Assembly: GCF_963667045.1 (NCBI RefSeq)
Contig: NZ_OY762934.1
Span: 2,101,501-2,165,500, forward strand
DNA: 64,000 nucleotides
DNA from: an uncultured Cohaesibacter sp.
GTDB taxonomy: Bacteria; Pseudomonadota; Alphaproteobacteria; Rhizobiales; Cohaesibacteraceae
Direction: 5' to 3'
Part shown: piece after piece, positions 1-8,332 of the stretch
Position numbering within the stretch: position 1 is the stretch's first letter
Layout of the letters: each line of letters begins with the position of its first letter
Notes under the pieces: model-generated
What the model saw: only the letters and a program-made list of their open reading frames with translations
The model's database searches: none
Told to the model about the DNA's origin: nothing
Program-made: the position numbers and the translations under genes

Positions 1-1
1 C

Positions 2-184
2 AAGCGCGCATCCATCCTGACTCTGACGGAAAACACCTGCAAATGGCCAATTGGCGACCCGGGCGACAGTGACTTCCACTTCTGTGGTCACAAGTCTGAA
101 TCCGGCTCCCCCTATTGCAAGTATCATTCTGAAATTGCCTACAACACTGGCGCAGATCGTCGCCGGTCGAAAAAGGCAAGCTGA
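2..184 (+). CDS. gcrA: GcrA cell-cycle regulator, C-terminal part (5' end outside window)
   Basis: The window opens inside this gene; 60 C-terminal residues are visible and end at a TGA at 182-184. They contain the signature segment ENTCKWPIGDPG, then HFCGHKSESGSPYC and KYHSEIAY, which I recognise as the conserved C-terminal half of GcrA. GcrA is an alphaproteobacterial transcription factor that works with sigma-70 RNA polymerase at promoters carrying methylated GANTC sites. The N-terminal DNA-binding part is not in the window, so start and length cannot be given. A rho-independent terminator follows 26 bases after the stop. A cluster of GANTC sites lies upstream of divL in this same window (23678-23860), which is a plausible target for this regulator (inference). 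Confidence 0.88.
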   Translation, partial: KRASILTLTENTCKWPIGDPGDSDFHFCGHKSESGSPYCKYHSEIAYNTGADRRRSKKAS

Positions 185-208
185 TACAGGCCACATTGTT
201 GCGGTTTC

Positions 209-244
209 AAAAAACCGTCCTGAGCAAATCAGGACGGTTTTTTG
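209..244 (+). terminator. Rho-independent terminator of gcrA
   Basis: An 11-bp stem (AAAACCGTCCT at 211-221 with AGGACGGTTTT at 231-241) closes a 9-base loop and runs into a T tract ending near 243. Confidence 0.85.
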
Positions 245-513
245 TTGGCCTCGTGTCCCGCCAGCTACCGCATTTTGATCCATTTTCTTACCCGAAACGC
301 CCATACCGGCTGAATTTTCAGCCACGCCTCGGTTTCAGGGCGCACTTTTTCAGCCTATACGCCCTTCCCTTTCGGCGGGCACTCCGTTCTTACCACGGCG
401 ACAAGGCGCTGACTTTGCTCTCCTTTTTTGCCGCAAAGCCTGAGGCACCTCGCTCTATCGGCGTCGACATGTCCTTTCAAAGGCTGTCCACCTTTGCCCG
501 ATTGATGTTTGAT
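245..513. other. Intergenic stretch, no gene recognised
   Basis: Between the gcrA terminator and the heat-shock promoter I find only short overlapping open frames on both strands. None has a convincing ribosome binding site or a recognisable product. Confidence 0.5.
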
Positions 514-542
514 CTTGAAGCCAGCCCCGAATAGCCCCATAT
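514..542 (+). promoter_or_regulatory. Sigma-32 (RpoH)-like heat-shock promoter
   Basis: CTTGAA at 514-519 and CCCCATAT at 535-542 match the heat-shock promoter consensus boxes; the 15-base spacer is at the long end of the usual range. The next gene downstream encodes a small heat-shock protein, which supports the reading. The predicted transcript would start near 550. Confidence 0.6.
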
Positions 543-549
543 TATTTGC

Positions 550-763
550 ATGTCGAATGCTTGGATTGAGGTTTGACATGGGGTGTGGCGAGAAGCCTGC
601 CGTGTCCCGGTTTCGTTACAGCCAATCGCTGATGACCGACTGGGGAAATTCACCGTGGAGCTGCTCGGCACGAAGGCCATTGCGTCAGCTCTGCATTTTG
701 GGGGAACCAGAGCCGCAAGCTTCGAAGTCCCTCTTGCGCGTCGCTTACGAAGAAGGACCGCCT
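550..763 (+). promoter_or_regulatory. Long hsp20 leader, candidate ROSE-type RNA thermometer
   Basis: If the promoter at 514-542 is used, the leader is about 210 bases. Just before the start codon, TCGCT at 741-745 lies 8 bases upstream of the Shine-Dalgarno AGGA at 754-757. ROSE thermometers of rhizobial small heat-shock genes carry a conserved U(U/C)GCU that pairs with AGGA in exactly this place. The pairing was judged by eye only; no folding was run. Confidence 0.45.
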
Positions 764-1216
764 ATGTCTCGAATGTCTGCCTTTTCCAGCCCTTTCCTGC
801 TTGGCTTCGACGAAGTCGAGCGTGTGCTTGACCGTGTCGCCAAAGGCGCCAACGAGGGCTACCCTCCCTATAACATCGAGAGACTGGACCCGACCGAGAG
901 CAAACTGCTCGAAGGTAACGGGGGCAATGGGGATGTGCTGCGCATAACCCTCGCCGTGGCCGGTTTCACCCGCGATCAGCTTGATGTGACACTGGAAGAA
1001 AGCCAGCTTGTCATTCGCGGTCGTCAGGTGGATGATCAGACCCGCCAGTATCTCCATCGTGGTATCGCCGCCCGTCAGTTCCAGCGCTCGTTCGTGCTGG
1101 CCGAGGGCATTGAAATTCTTGGTGCCGAACTGAGGGATGGGCTGCTGTCCATTGATCTGGCTCGGCCGGAACCCGAGAAAGTCGTCCGAAAAATTGCCAT
1201 CGGCGTAAAAGAGTAA
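764..1216 (+). CDS. Small heat-shock protein, Hsp20/alpha-crystallin (IbpA type)
   Basis: A 150-residue ATP-independent holdase chaperone that binds unfolding proteins in the cytoplasm until DnaK/ClpB refold them. The alpha-crystallin domain spans roughly residues 38-135: it begins around PPYNIERL, includes LRITLAVAGFTRDQL, and ends with the family motif AELRDGLLSIDL. I chose ATG 764 because AAGGA (753-757) sits 6 bases upstream. The frame stays open far upstream to 509, but that extension crosses the promoter boxes and has no family similarity. Control is probably by sigma-32 plus a leader RNA thermometer. The DUF1150 gene follows 68 bases later, the usual alphaproteobacterial pairing. Confidence 0.93.
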   Translation: MSRMSAFSSPFLLGFDEVERVLDRVAKGANEGYPPYNIERLDPTESKLLEGNGGNGDVLRITLAVAGFTRDQLDVTLEESQLVIRGRQVDDQTRQYLHRGIAARQFQRSFVLAEGIEILGAELRDGLLSIDLARPEPEKVVRKIAIGVKE

Positions 1217-1284
1217 GCGTGTGTTCCACCCGGGCTCGTCAGCCTGCCCTATCCTCCCGAACAAGGGCGACCTGACAGCCAAAC

Positions 1285-1560
1285 ATGAAAGCAGATGCCA
1301 TGAATGAAGAAGAAATGTATGACGACGAGATGGAAGACGGTCTGGAATCCATCATGTTGGAACGTCGTATGGCCTATGTGCGTCAGGTGAGCATGGAAGA
1401 AGTCATGGATATGTTCCCCGAAGCGCCGGATCTTCCGCAGCATCAGGAATTGTGGGCGCTGCTGGATGTCCAGGGACAGCCGATCGCCTTGGCCGGATCC
1501 GAATCCGCCGTCAAGCTCAGCGCCATGCGCCATGATATCGAAACCGTGAGCGTCCACTAG
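1285..1560 (+). CDS. DUF1150 family protein
   Basis: A 91-residue acidic protein whose C-terminal half (WALLDVQGQPIALAGS, ending ETVSVH) is typical of the DUF1150 family. These proteins are usually encoded directly downstream of a small heat-shock gene in alphaproteobacteria, as here. No biochemical function is known to me; co-transcription suggests a heat-stress role. The start is uncertain: ATG 1285 and ATG 1300 (MNEEEM) are both possible and neither has a strong ribosome binding site. Two tandem terminators follow. Confidence 0.85.
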   Translation: MKADAMNEEEMYDDEMEDGLESIMLERRMAYVRQVSMEEVMDMFPEAPDLPQHQELWALLDVQGQPIALAGSESAVKLSAMRHDIETVSVH

Positions 1561-1612
1561 GCGTCGTTCCGTTCAGGGGCCTTTTGTGGGTCCTGCCCTT
1601 AAGAAATATGAT

Positions 1613-1674
1613 GGCTCGGTCTGAGCCTGCTTCAGACCGATGCCTTTTTATTGGCCCCGTTTTCGGGGCTTTTT
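1613..1674 (+). terminator. Two tandem terminators after the hsp20-DUF1150 unit
   Basis: The first hairpin is CGGTCTGA (1617-1624) with TCAGACCG (1632-1639), followed by TTTTT at 1645-1649. The second is GCCCCG (1654-1659) with CGGGGC (1664-1669), followed by TTTTT at 1670-1674. Confidence 0.8.
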
Positions 1675-1724
1675 CGTGCCTGCAAACATGGTATACCCGC
1701 CAGAGAGGCTCTTGAGGCAGGCCC

Positions 1725-3080
1725 TCAAACCAGCCCCCAGAGCACGCCGAGCCCCGCAGACAGTGAAAGGCTTGTAAGGACAGACAGCTTGCGCACATGC
1801 AGGCAATAGCCGGCAATCATCGTAAGGCCAAAGAGCACCGGCTCAAAGCTTGCCCAGTGCGGCAGGGTCAGCGTCATCACCCCCCACGACTGTTTGCTCA
1901 CATCCGCGAACAGCACATGCAGGGCGAACCATACCGAAAGATTGAGAATGACACCGACCACGGCGGCAGTGATCGCCCGCAAGGCTTCGCGCAGATAGGG
2001 TCGTTCGCCGATCCATTCGATATAGGGCGCTCCGGCAAAGACCCAGAGGAAACAGGGCGCAAAGGTCGCCCACAGGGTCACGCCCGCTCCGGCCAGCCCG
2101 AGCCACAGGCTGACACCGCCATTGGCGCGCGCGGCAGCCAGAAAGCCGACAAACTCGGTCACCAGAATGAGCGGCCCCGGCGTTGTTTCGGCAAGCCCCA
2201 GCCCGTCGAGCATTTCCCTGGCATCCAGCCAGCCATGCAGGGACACCGCGTCCTGTGCCATATAGGCAAGAACCGCATAAGCACCGCCGAAGGTCACCGT
2301 TGCCAGCTTGGAGAAAAACAGCCCGATGGAGCCAAAGATCGCCATAGGGGAAAGCTGCAACACCAGCAGCATGGGCAGCAGCCATATGCAAAGCCATACG
2401 GCGATGGTTCTGACAGTCTGGCTGAGCGGCACCAAAGGGGCCGATTGCTGCCGGGAGGCTGGCAGATCGCCACTCGACACACCGTCCTCATTTTCTCCGT
2501 GCCCGCCCAGCCGGGTGCCATGCCAGGCACCATAAAGACCCGCACAGAGGATAATCAGCGGGAACGGAGCCGAGAAAAAGAAGATCGCGGTAAAGGCGAG
2601 CGCGGCAATCAGCCAATGGGCCAAACCATCGAGAGCCTTTCTGCTGACCCGCAACAGCGCTTCCAGCACAATGACCAGCACCGCGGCCTTGATGCCCATG
2701 AACAGGGAGGCGGCGAGCGGCGCTTCCCCGAACAGGGCATAGGCCCCGGAGAGCAGCAGCACGACCAGCGCACCGGGCAGCACAAAAGCCAGACCGGCGA
2801 CGAGTCCGCCCACCACCCCGTGCAATCGCCAGCCAGCATAGGTGGCCAGCTGCATCGCCTCCGGGCCGGGCAGCATCATGCAAAAGGACAGGGCATTGAG
2901 GAACTGACGCTCCGAAAGCCAGCCCTTTTCATCGACGATCATCCGGTGCATCAGGGCAATCTGGGCCGCTGGTCCGCCAAACGACAACACACCAATGCGC
3001 CACCAGATGGCCGAGGCCTCGCCAAGTGTCGGCTGTGAAGGGCCTTGCCCGGGCATATCGACACGGACGTCTGGTGTCAT
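1725..3080 (-). CDS. chrA: Chromate ion transporter, CHR family (long form)
   Basis: An inner-membrane protein of about 451 residues with ten or more hydrophobic segments, built as two similar halves as in long-chain CHR proteins. The first half carries LSFGGPAAQIALMHR near residue 33 and LPGPEAMQLATYAGW near 70. The second half repeats the pattern with TFGGAYAVLAYM and ETTPGPLILVTEF. ChrA proteins export chromate; some may carry other anions. Start: ATG 3080 has AGGAG 5 bases upstream, whereas the ATG at 3083 is too close to it. The gene stands alone, with no chrB regulator next to it, so a role in chromate resistance is inferred from family only. Confidence 0.9.
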   Translation of the reverse strand: MTPDVRVDMPGQGPSQPTLGEASAIWWRIGVLSFGGPAAQIALMHRMIVDEKGWLSERQFLNALSFCMMLPGPEAMQLATYAGWRLHGVVGGLVAGLAFVLPGALVVLLLSGAYALFGEAPLAASLFMGIKAAVLVIVLEALLRVSRKALDGLAHWLIAALAFTAIFFFSAPFPLIILCAGLYGAWHGTRLGGHGENEDGVSSGDLPASRQQSAPLVPLSQTVRTIAVWLCIWLLPMLLVLQLSPMAIFGSIGLFFSKLATVTFGGAYAVLAYMAQDAVSLHGWLDAREMLDGLGLAETTPGPLILVTEFVGFLAAARANGGVSLWLGLAGAGVTLWATFAPCFLWVFAGAPYIEWIGERPYLREALRAITAAVVGVILNLSVWFALHVLFADVSKQSWGVMTLTLPHWASFEPVLFGLTMIAGYCLHVRKLSVLTSLSLSAGLGVLWGLV

Positions 3081-3265
3081 CATCTCTCCTTTTCAGCATC
3101 CACCGCAATCAGCTCAAGCCCTGCTACGGGCCACTCAGCGAGAGAGGCACCGGCTATCACAGAGCAACAAAAGAGACTTATTGCTTGCCGAACTTGACAG
3201 GCAGATTACAGAATGCAGCAAAAAAGAGAGATCTTGCAGACTTTTTCGCAGATCAGACCATCAGG

Positions 3266-3730
3266 TCAGGCTGCGTCGGATTCCGGCAGATGGCAGAGGA
3301 CTGCACGAATGGCGTCGCCGTCCGTCGCAGCGCGCAGCTTTTTCAAGGTGTCCTCATTGCGCAATACGCGGGCAATGCGAGCCAGCGCCTTGAGATGATC
3401 TGCGCCTGCGCCTTCGGGAGCCAGCAACAGAAAGACGATATCGACAGGCTTGTCGTCCATGGCATCAAAATTGACAGGTTTATCGAGCAGCGCGAAAATG
3501 CCGTAGATCTTCTCCAGCTCTTCCAACTTGCCGTGCGGAATCGCCACACCCTGCCCCACACCGGTGGAGCCCAGCCGTTCACGCTGCAACAGTTTTTCGA
3601 AAATCTGACGCTGTGGTAGCCCGGTCAGTTTGGCCGCGCGCTCCGACAACTCCTGAATTACCTGCTTTTTGCTGCTCGCCTTGAGCAGCGGGACGATCGC
3701 TTCAGGAGCGAGTAGATCGTTCAGTTCCAT
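3266..3730 (-). CDS. ptsN: PTS IIA-like nitrogen regulatory protein (EIIA-Ntr)
   Basis: A 154-residue cytoplasmic phosphocarrier, the output protein of the PtsP-PtsO-PtsN chain that couples nitrogen and carbon status to potassium transport and other targets. The phosphorylated histidine is in GVAIPHGK (His66). The surrounding LGSTGVGQG and the later VDIVFLLLAPEGAGADHLKALA are family hallmarks. It is the last gene of the conserved rpoN-hpf-ptsN group on the minus strand, lying about 250 bases after hpf with a long hairpin in between. The upstream boundary (ATG 3730, MELNDLL) fits the family length. Confidence 0.95.
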   Translation of the reverse strand: MELNDLLAPEAIVPLLKASSKKQVIQELSERAAKLTGLPQRQIFEKLLQRERLGSTGVGQGVAIPHGKLEELEKIYGIFALLDKPVNFDAMDDKPVDIVFLLLAPEGAGADHLKALARIARVLRNEDTLKKLRAATDGDAIRAVLCHLPESDAA

Positions 3731-3799
3731 GAAACTCTCATGTATCGAATATCTTGCTTTAAGGTCCGGTCAAAGCAGGATACCCCGGTTTCTTGAAAT

Positions 3800-3841
3800 G
3801 ATCAAAGCCTTCAGGAGGTCGAACCTGAAGGCCATTTGATC
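3800..3841. repeat. Long inverted repeat between hpf and ptsN
   Basis: GATCAAA+GCCTTCAGG (3800-3815) pairs with CCTGAAGGC (3824-3832) and TTTGATC (3835-3841), giving a 16-bp stem interrupted only by a 2-base bulge. There is no clean T tract on the minus strand (ATTTC follows), so it may be a transcript-stabilising or partial terminator hairpin rather than a full stop. Confidence 0.6.
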
Positions 3842-3983
3842 TTGAGCGAACACCAACGGCCGTGTGCCTGGTTGGTTAAAGCGCACCCCGATCAACCGGA
3901 ATTCCAATTGTTGGGGCGCGCCCTCGTTATGGGTTGATGGTCTCATGAACCATCAGCCAGTCTTGTGTGGCGTTCCTAAGTGC

Positions 3984-4562
3984 TTACTTTTCAGCCAGGG
4001 AAGGGCTTACCCATCCGATGTGGCCGTCTCTGCGTTTGTAAACAACATTGACAGCGTCATCGCCGGCATTGCGGAAGACCACGACAGGTTCGTCAGTCAG
4101 ATCGAGAGCAACCACGGCATCACCAACCGTCATGGTACGGATGGGTTTGCTGGTGCTTTCGGCGATAACGACTGGCGTGAAATCTTCGGGCACTTCTTCC
4201 TGAGCTGCAGGGTTCTGCAGCACACCATATGCAATCTCGATGCCTTCGGGGCTCTCGTGGAAATCATTGCGATGGCTTTTCAGGCGTCTTTTGTAGCGAC
4301 GCAAGCGCTTGTCGATATGCTCAACAGCATTGTCAAAGCTCTTCTGAGCGTCAACATCAGAGCCGCTTGCCTGCATCACCATCCCGGTATCGAGATGAAT
4401 CACAAGATCACTCTTGAAGCCGATGCCTTCCTTTTCCAAAGTCATCTGGCCGCCGAAGCCACCATCGAAATATTTCTCGACGGCTTCAGCAACACGATCC
4501 TCTGCATAGGCGCGAAGTGAATCGCCAACATCAACTTGTTTGCCTGATACTCGAAGCGTCAT
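3984..4562 (-). CDS. hpf: Ribosome hibernation-promoting factor, long form
   Basis: About 192 residues. The N-terminal S30AE/YfiA fold (MTLRVSGKQVDVGDSLRAYA, to about residue 100) binds the ribosomal A/P sites. A linker leads to the C-terminal dimerisation domain (SKPIRTMTVGDAVVALDL to HIGWVSP) that joins two 70S ribosomes into 100S particles in stationary phase. ATG 4562 is preferred because AGGGGG lies 4 bases upstream; an in-frame TTG at 4577 would swallow that site. The gene sits between rpoN and ptsN as in most alphaproteobacteria, though here 626 bases separate it from rpoN, so it probably has its own promoter. Confidence 0.93.
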   Translation of the reverse strand: MTLRVSGKQVDVGDSLRAYAEDRVAEAVEKYFDGGFGGQMTLEKEGIGFKSDLVIHLDTGMVMQASGSDVDAQKSFDNAVEHIDKRLRRYKRRLKSHRNDFHESPEGIEIAYGVLQNPAAQEEVPEDFTPVVIAESTSKPIRTMTVGDAVVALDLTDEPVVVFRNAGDDAVNVVYKRRDGHIGWVSPSLAEK

Positions 4563-5188
4563 GGAACCCCCTATCAATTATGGGCCTATAGAATGACCGA
4601 CTTTAAGTCTTTCTCTTTTAATGACGTTCGCAAATGTGGCCGCAGGATGTGGCCTCGATCTGCGCGTGTCATCAACACATCGAAAGCCCGGTCGGCCATA
4701 CGCATGGCGTCATCCCACGGACCACATCGACGTCTGAACGGGCCGCGCACAAATAGGCGTTTCGGTTGCAAATGTCAATGTTATGGGACAGTCTCTCATG
4801 CATGCTATCAGTGTGCCAAAATTATGGGGCTTTGACCAGCAGACTTGACTGGAATGGACTGGAAACACGCGTCTTTACGTATTTATCCACTGTCCAATGG
4901 GCGATGAAACGATGCAGCATTCATCGACACAAATATTTAATTATATTTCATATTAAAAAAGAAATTTGAAATATAATTTCAATCTAAGGCTGTACCCCAT
5001 CAAGGTCCACAAATGGCCGCAACCTTGCCAATCCCGGCCAGTGGAGGCATTTCGGCACGGTTGTGGTGAAATGATGACAACAGACAGTGGTGCCAGCTGG
5101 CCAAGGTTATACCCGCCTTTTTTCGGGCGCTCGACAGGAAAACACCCCGCCGCAAGGTCGGCTGAAGCCTTCAAGCAAGCGCTTTCAA
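4563..5188. other. Intergenic region between rpoN and hpf, partly AT-rich
   Basis: No credible gene. Bases about 4925-4985 are markedly AT-rich and contain a perfect inverted repeat, TTGAAAT-ATA-ATTTCAA at 4966-4982. On the minus strand this repeat is followed by a T-rich run and could act as a weak terminator of rpoN. The hpf promoter must lie in this region, but I could not place it. Confidence 0.4.
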
Positions 5189-6787
5189 CTAGCTGCGGGC
5201 AGCTTTCTTTTCCCGTCTGCGCTGGACGGACGAAGGAATGCGCATGGCCTCGCGATATTTGGCGACGGTTCGGCGAGCGATATCGATGCCCGACTCCCGC
5301 AACAGCGTGACCAGCGCGTCATCAGACAGGACGCCGTTCGCGGTTTCTCCATCGATCGCTTGCCGAATGTGATGCTTGACGGCTTCGGCGGAATGACTAT
5401 CGCCGCCGCTGGTCGCCGAAATCGCCGAGGTGAAGAAGTATTTCATCTCGAAGGTGCCACGGTTTGTGGCGATATATTTGTTGGACGTCACCCGGCTCAC
5501 GGTGCTTTCATGCATCTGGATGGCATCGGCGATGGTGCGCAGATTGAGCGGCCTGAGATGCGTTACGCCGTAAGCGAAGAAGGCGTCCTGCTGCTTGACG
5601 ATTTCGGTCGCCACCTTGAGAATGGTCTGGGCCCGCTGATCAAGGCTCTTGACCAGCCAGTTGGCGCTCTGCAGGCAATCGACCAGAAATTCCTTTTCCT
5701 TCTTGCCGGAGGCCGTTTCGTTGATCTGAGCATAGTAGCTGCGATTGACGAGAACGCGCGGCAAGGTTTCGCTGTTGAGCTCCAGACGCCAGCCACCATC
5801 GGAGGCTTGCCGGACGAACACATCCGGCACCACGGGCTGTACCGTCAGATGGCCAAAGCCGCTGCCCGGTCGCGGATTGAGCGCCCGGATCTCGTTGATC
5901 ATATCGGCAAGATCGTCTTCATCAACGGCGCAGAGCTTGCGTAGCTGGATGAAATCGCGTTTGGCCAGAAGCTCCAGATTGTCGAGCAAGACGGCAATGG
6001 CCGGATCATACCGGTTGAGATCCTTGAGCTGCAGCGCCAGACATTCCGACAGGGTGCGCGCAAACACGCCCGATGGCTCGAATCCCTGCAGGACTTCGAG
6101 CACTTCGGCCACCTCGGCTTCATCCACCCCCAGACGGTTGGCAACCATGGCCAGATCGGTCTGCAGATAGCCGAATTCATCCAGTTCGTTGATCAGGAAC
6201 TGGCCAATGATCCGCTTGCGTGCATCCAGGATTGCCGTCGTCAACTGCTGTTCGAGATGATCGGACAGAGAAATCTCGCCAGCCAGAACCGCTTCCAGAT
6301 CATAGTCGGGGTTGGCCCCGCCATCGCGCATCGGCGTCGACATCCAGGGATCATTGAGGCTTGGGCCAGTCTGCTCCGTCTGGCCATTGTCGTCGGGAAA
6401 AACATTGTCCAGACGCGCATCCAGATCGTTGGAGATCGCGTCCATCTGTTCGGGACGCTCGCCGGAAAACTGTTCGGAAAGATCGGGACCGGACGCGCCA
6501 TCGCCATAGTCGTCCTGCGACGTGGTGTCGTCGTCCCCTGTCCGCTCGCTGTTCCGGTCTGATGATGGCTCGGCCTCAGATCCCGCGCGGTCTGAATCGG
6601 AGGGCGAGGCATCTCCGGCATAATCCTCGGTCACGGCTTCGAGAAGCGGATTGCTCTCCAGCTCCTGCTGGACATAGGCGACAAGGTCGAGATTGGACAT
6701 CTGCAACAACTGGATGGCCTGCATCAGTTGCGGCGTCATCACCAGAGATTGGCTCTGGCGCATGTCCAGTCTGGGTGTCAAAGCCAT
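5189..6787 (-). CDS. rpoN: RNA polymerase sigma-54 factor
   Basis: About 532 residues. The glutamine/leucine-rich activator-interacting region is at the N-terminus (MALTPRLDMRQSQSLVMTPQLMQ to about residue 50). A long acidic linker (residues about 60-160, rich in D, S, E) follows, then the core-binding domain, and near the C-terminus the RpoN box ARRTVAKYRE that reads the -24 element. Sigma-54 transcribes nitrogen, motility and other regulons with AAA+ activators. ATG 6787 is chosen because the family begins there (MALTPRL) and AAGGA is 11 bases upstream; the frame is open 20 codons further without family match. It follows lptB on the same strand after a 490-base gap. Confidence 0.96.
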   Translation of the reverse strand: MALTPRLDMRQSQSLVMTPQLMQAIQLLQMSNLDLVAYVQQELESNPLLEAVTEDYAGDASPSDSDRAGSEAEPSSDRNSERTGDDDTTSQDDYGDGASGPDLSEQFSGERPEQMDAISNDLDARLDNVFPDDNGQTEQTGPSLNDPWMSTPMRDGGANPDYDLEAVLAGEISLSDHLEQQLTTAILDARKRIIGQFLINELDEFGYLQTDLAMVANRLGVDEAEVAEVLEVLQGFEPSGVFARTLSECLALQLKDLNRYDPAIAVLLDNLELLAKRDFIQLRKLCAVDEDDLADMINEIRALNPRPGSGFGHLTVQPVVPDVFVRQASDGGWRLELNSETLPRVLVNRSYYAQINETASGKKEKEFLVDCLQSANWLVKSLDQRAQTILKVATEIVKQQDAFFAYGVTHLRPLNLRTIADAIQMHESTVSRVTSNKYIATNRGTFEMKYFFTSAISATSGGDSHSAEAVKHHIRQAIDGETANGVLSDDALVTLLRESGIDIARRTVAKYREAMRIPSSVQRRREKKAARS

Positions 6788-7277
6788 GTGATCGTTTGTC
6801 CTTACCTCTGCCGCACCTGCCTGCAGAACCCTAGCGGCAAGTTCCATCCCTGTTCGCGTTCCGGCTTCAGAAACAAGTATTCCGCCAACAGACCGGCGTC
6901 ACACCCCTGAAACACTTTGCCACACTCACCAAACCCGGCCGCATCGCCCAACGGGTTCTGCACCCGTTACCATTTTCTTGGCGTCGAGAGGTCGAGTTGG
7001 TACAAGTTTTGCTTGCTAGATATAGCAGGAATGCGCCCACTTACACAATTCAATTCTGCCATTTGATATAAAACGAATATTTATCAAAAGCTTATCCTCA
7101 GAATTGTGTCGTCCGACCAGAATCTGGTCATTTCTCTTCTGTCTTTTCGACAGGCATTGATCAATTATTTGGCATTTTTCGGAAACTGCAAGCCTCAAAT
7201 GGTCCTTGCGCCCAAATCGGACAGGTTTTTCCGTATTTTCACGGATTAAAGCGGCAAATCCAGCCCAAACAGGCCCA
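6788..7277. other. Intergenic region upstream of rpoN
   Basis: No gene recognised. A perfect inverted repeat, AACGGGT (6950-6956) with ACCCGTT (6962-6968), lies about 165 bases upstream of the rpoN start. An AT-rich stretch at about 7010-7100 is a likely promoter area, but no box could be assigned. Confidence 0.35.
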
Positions 7278-8081
7278 TTACATCGAGAAGCTTTCGCCCA
7301 GATAGAGCCTGCGCACATCCGGGTTGGCGATGATTTCACCAGGCGTTCCGTTGGTCAGAACATTGCCGGAGTGAATGATATAGGCCCGATCGATCAGACT
7401 GAGGGTTTCACGCACATTGTGGTCGGTGATCAAAACCCCGATGCCGCGTGCCGTCAGATGGCGCACCAGCTGCTGGATGTCACCCACGGCAATCGGGTCG
7501 ACACCGGCGAAAGGCTCGTCAAGCAGCATGAAGGACGGGCGGGATGCCAGTGCACGGGCGATTTCAAGGCGCCGCCGCTCGCCACCAGACAGGGCAATGG
7601 CCATGGACTTGCGCAAATGGGTAATGGAGAACTCCTCCAGCAGCTCATCAAGCTGATCCTTGCGCTTCTTGCGGTTTGGCTCCACCAGTTCCAACACGGC
7701 CATGATGTTCTGTTCGACATTCAGACCGCGAAAAATCGAGGCTTCCTGCGGCAGATAACCGATACCAAGGCGGGCGCGGCGGTACATCGGCATCTTGGTG
7801 ATGTCAAAGCCATCCAGCGAGATATAGCCCTTGTCCGGGCGGACAAGCCCGGTAATCATGTAGAAAACGGTGGTCTTGCCCGCGCCATTCGGCCCCAGAA
7901 GCCCAACAGCCTCGCCGCGCTTCACGGCCAGCGACGCTGACGTCACCACCGTCCGCTTCTTGTAGCTCTTGCCGATATCATGCACGACCATCCAGCCCAT
8001 GCCATCCTGTTCGAGTGGATCGAACGGATCTTGCAGGGCGTCGGTCTCCGAAACAGAGAGGGGATGATCTAGTTGCTGCAT
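7278..8081 (-). CDS. lptB: LPS export ABC transporter ATP-binding protein LptB
   Basis: A 267-residue cytoplasmic ATPase of the LptB2FGC complex that extracts lipopolysaccharide from the inner membrane. Walker A GPNGAGKTT is at residues 63-71, the Q-loop at YLPQEAS near 110, the ABC signature LSGGERRR near 164, Walker B FMLLDEP near 185, and the switch region VLITDHNVRETL after it. About 30 extra N-terminal residues precede the conserved start of the domain; an internal ATG at MGWMVVHD is an alternative. Genes lptC and lptA lie upstream on the same strand and rpoN downstream, the standard alphaproteobacterial order. Confidence 0.95.
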   Translation of the reverse strand: MQQLDHPLSVSETDALQDPFDPLEQDGMGWMVVHDIGKSYKKRTVVTSASLAVKRGEAVGLLGPNGAGKTTVFYMITGLVRPDKGYISLDGFDITKMPMYRRARLGIGYLPQEASIFRGLNVEQNIMAVLELVEPNRKKRKDQLDELLEEFSITHLRKSMAIALSGGERRRLEIARALASRPSFMLLDEPFAGVDPIAVGDIQQLVRHLTARGIGVLITDHNVRETLSLIDRAYIIHSGNVLTNGTPGEIIANPDVRRLYLGESFSM

Positions 8082-8332
8082 ATGCGGGTGTGCACCTGAT
8101 TATTGATTGCCACCATCTGGCGATTGTTGTCTTTTCAAGCCCGTCGGTTTGCCCCGCCACCTTCCCGGGCCTGTGTGGCGATCTGCGCGGTGCCGTCTTC
8201 AAGGTATAGCCTGAGGAACCCCGACCACATCGATCCGTTGGCTCCGGATTTCACACCAATGAAGCGAGGATTTTCCACGGATTGCTCATAAATGCAATTG
8301 GCATGATTGTCGAGTTCCTTTGCCTTTGGCGG

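Noticed and set aside
196-534. Plus-strand open frame of 112 codons after gcrA
   Set aside because: It starts inside the gcrA terminator hairpin and ends at the hsp20 promoter; no recognisable product.
1797-3038. Open frame of 413 codons opposite chrA
   Set aside because: His/Gln/Gly-rich shadow of a membrane-protein gene; no start signal.
4586-4771. Minus-strand open frame of 61 codons just upstream of hpf
   Set aside because: No homology recognised and no good ribosome binding site; probably part of the hpf leader.
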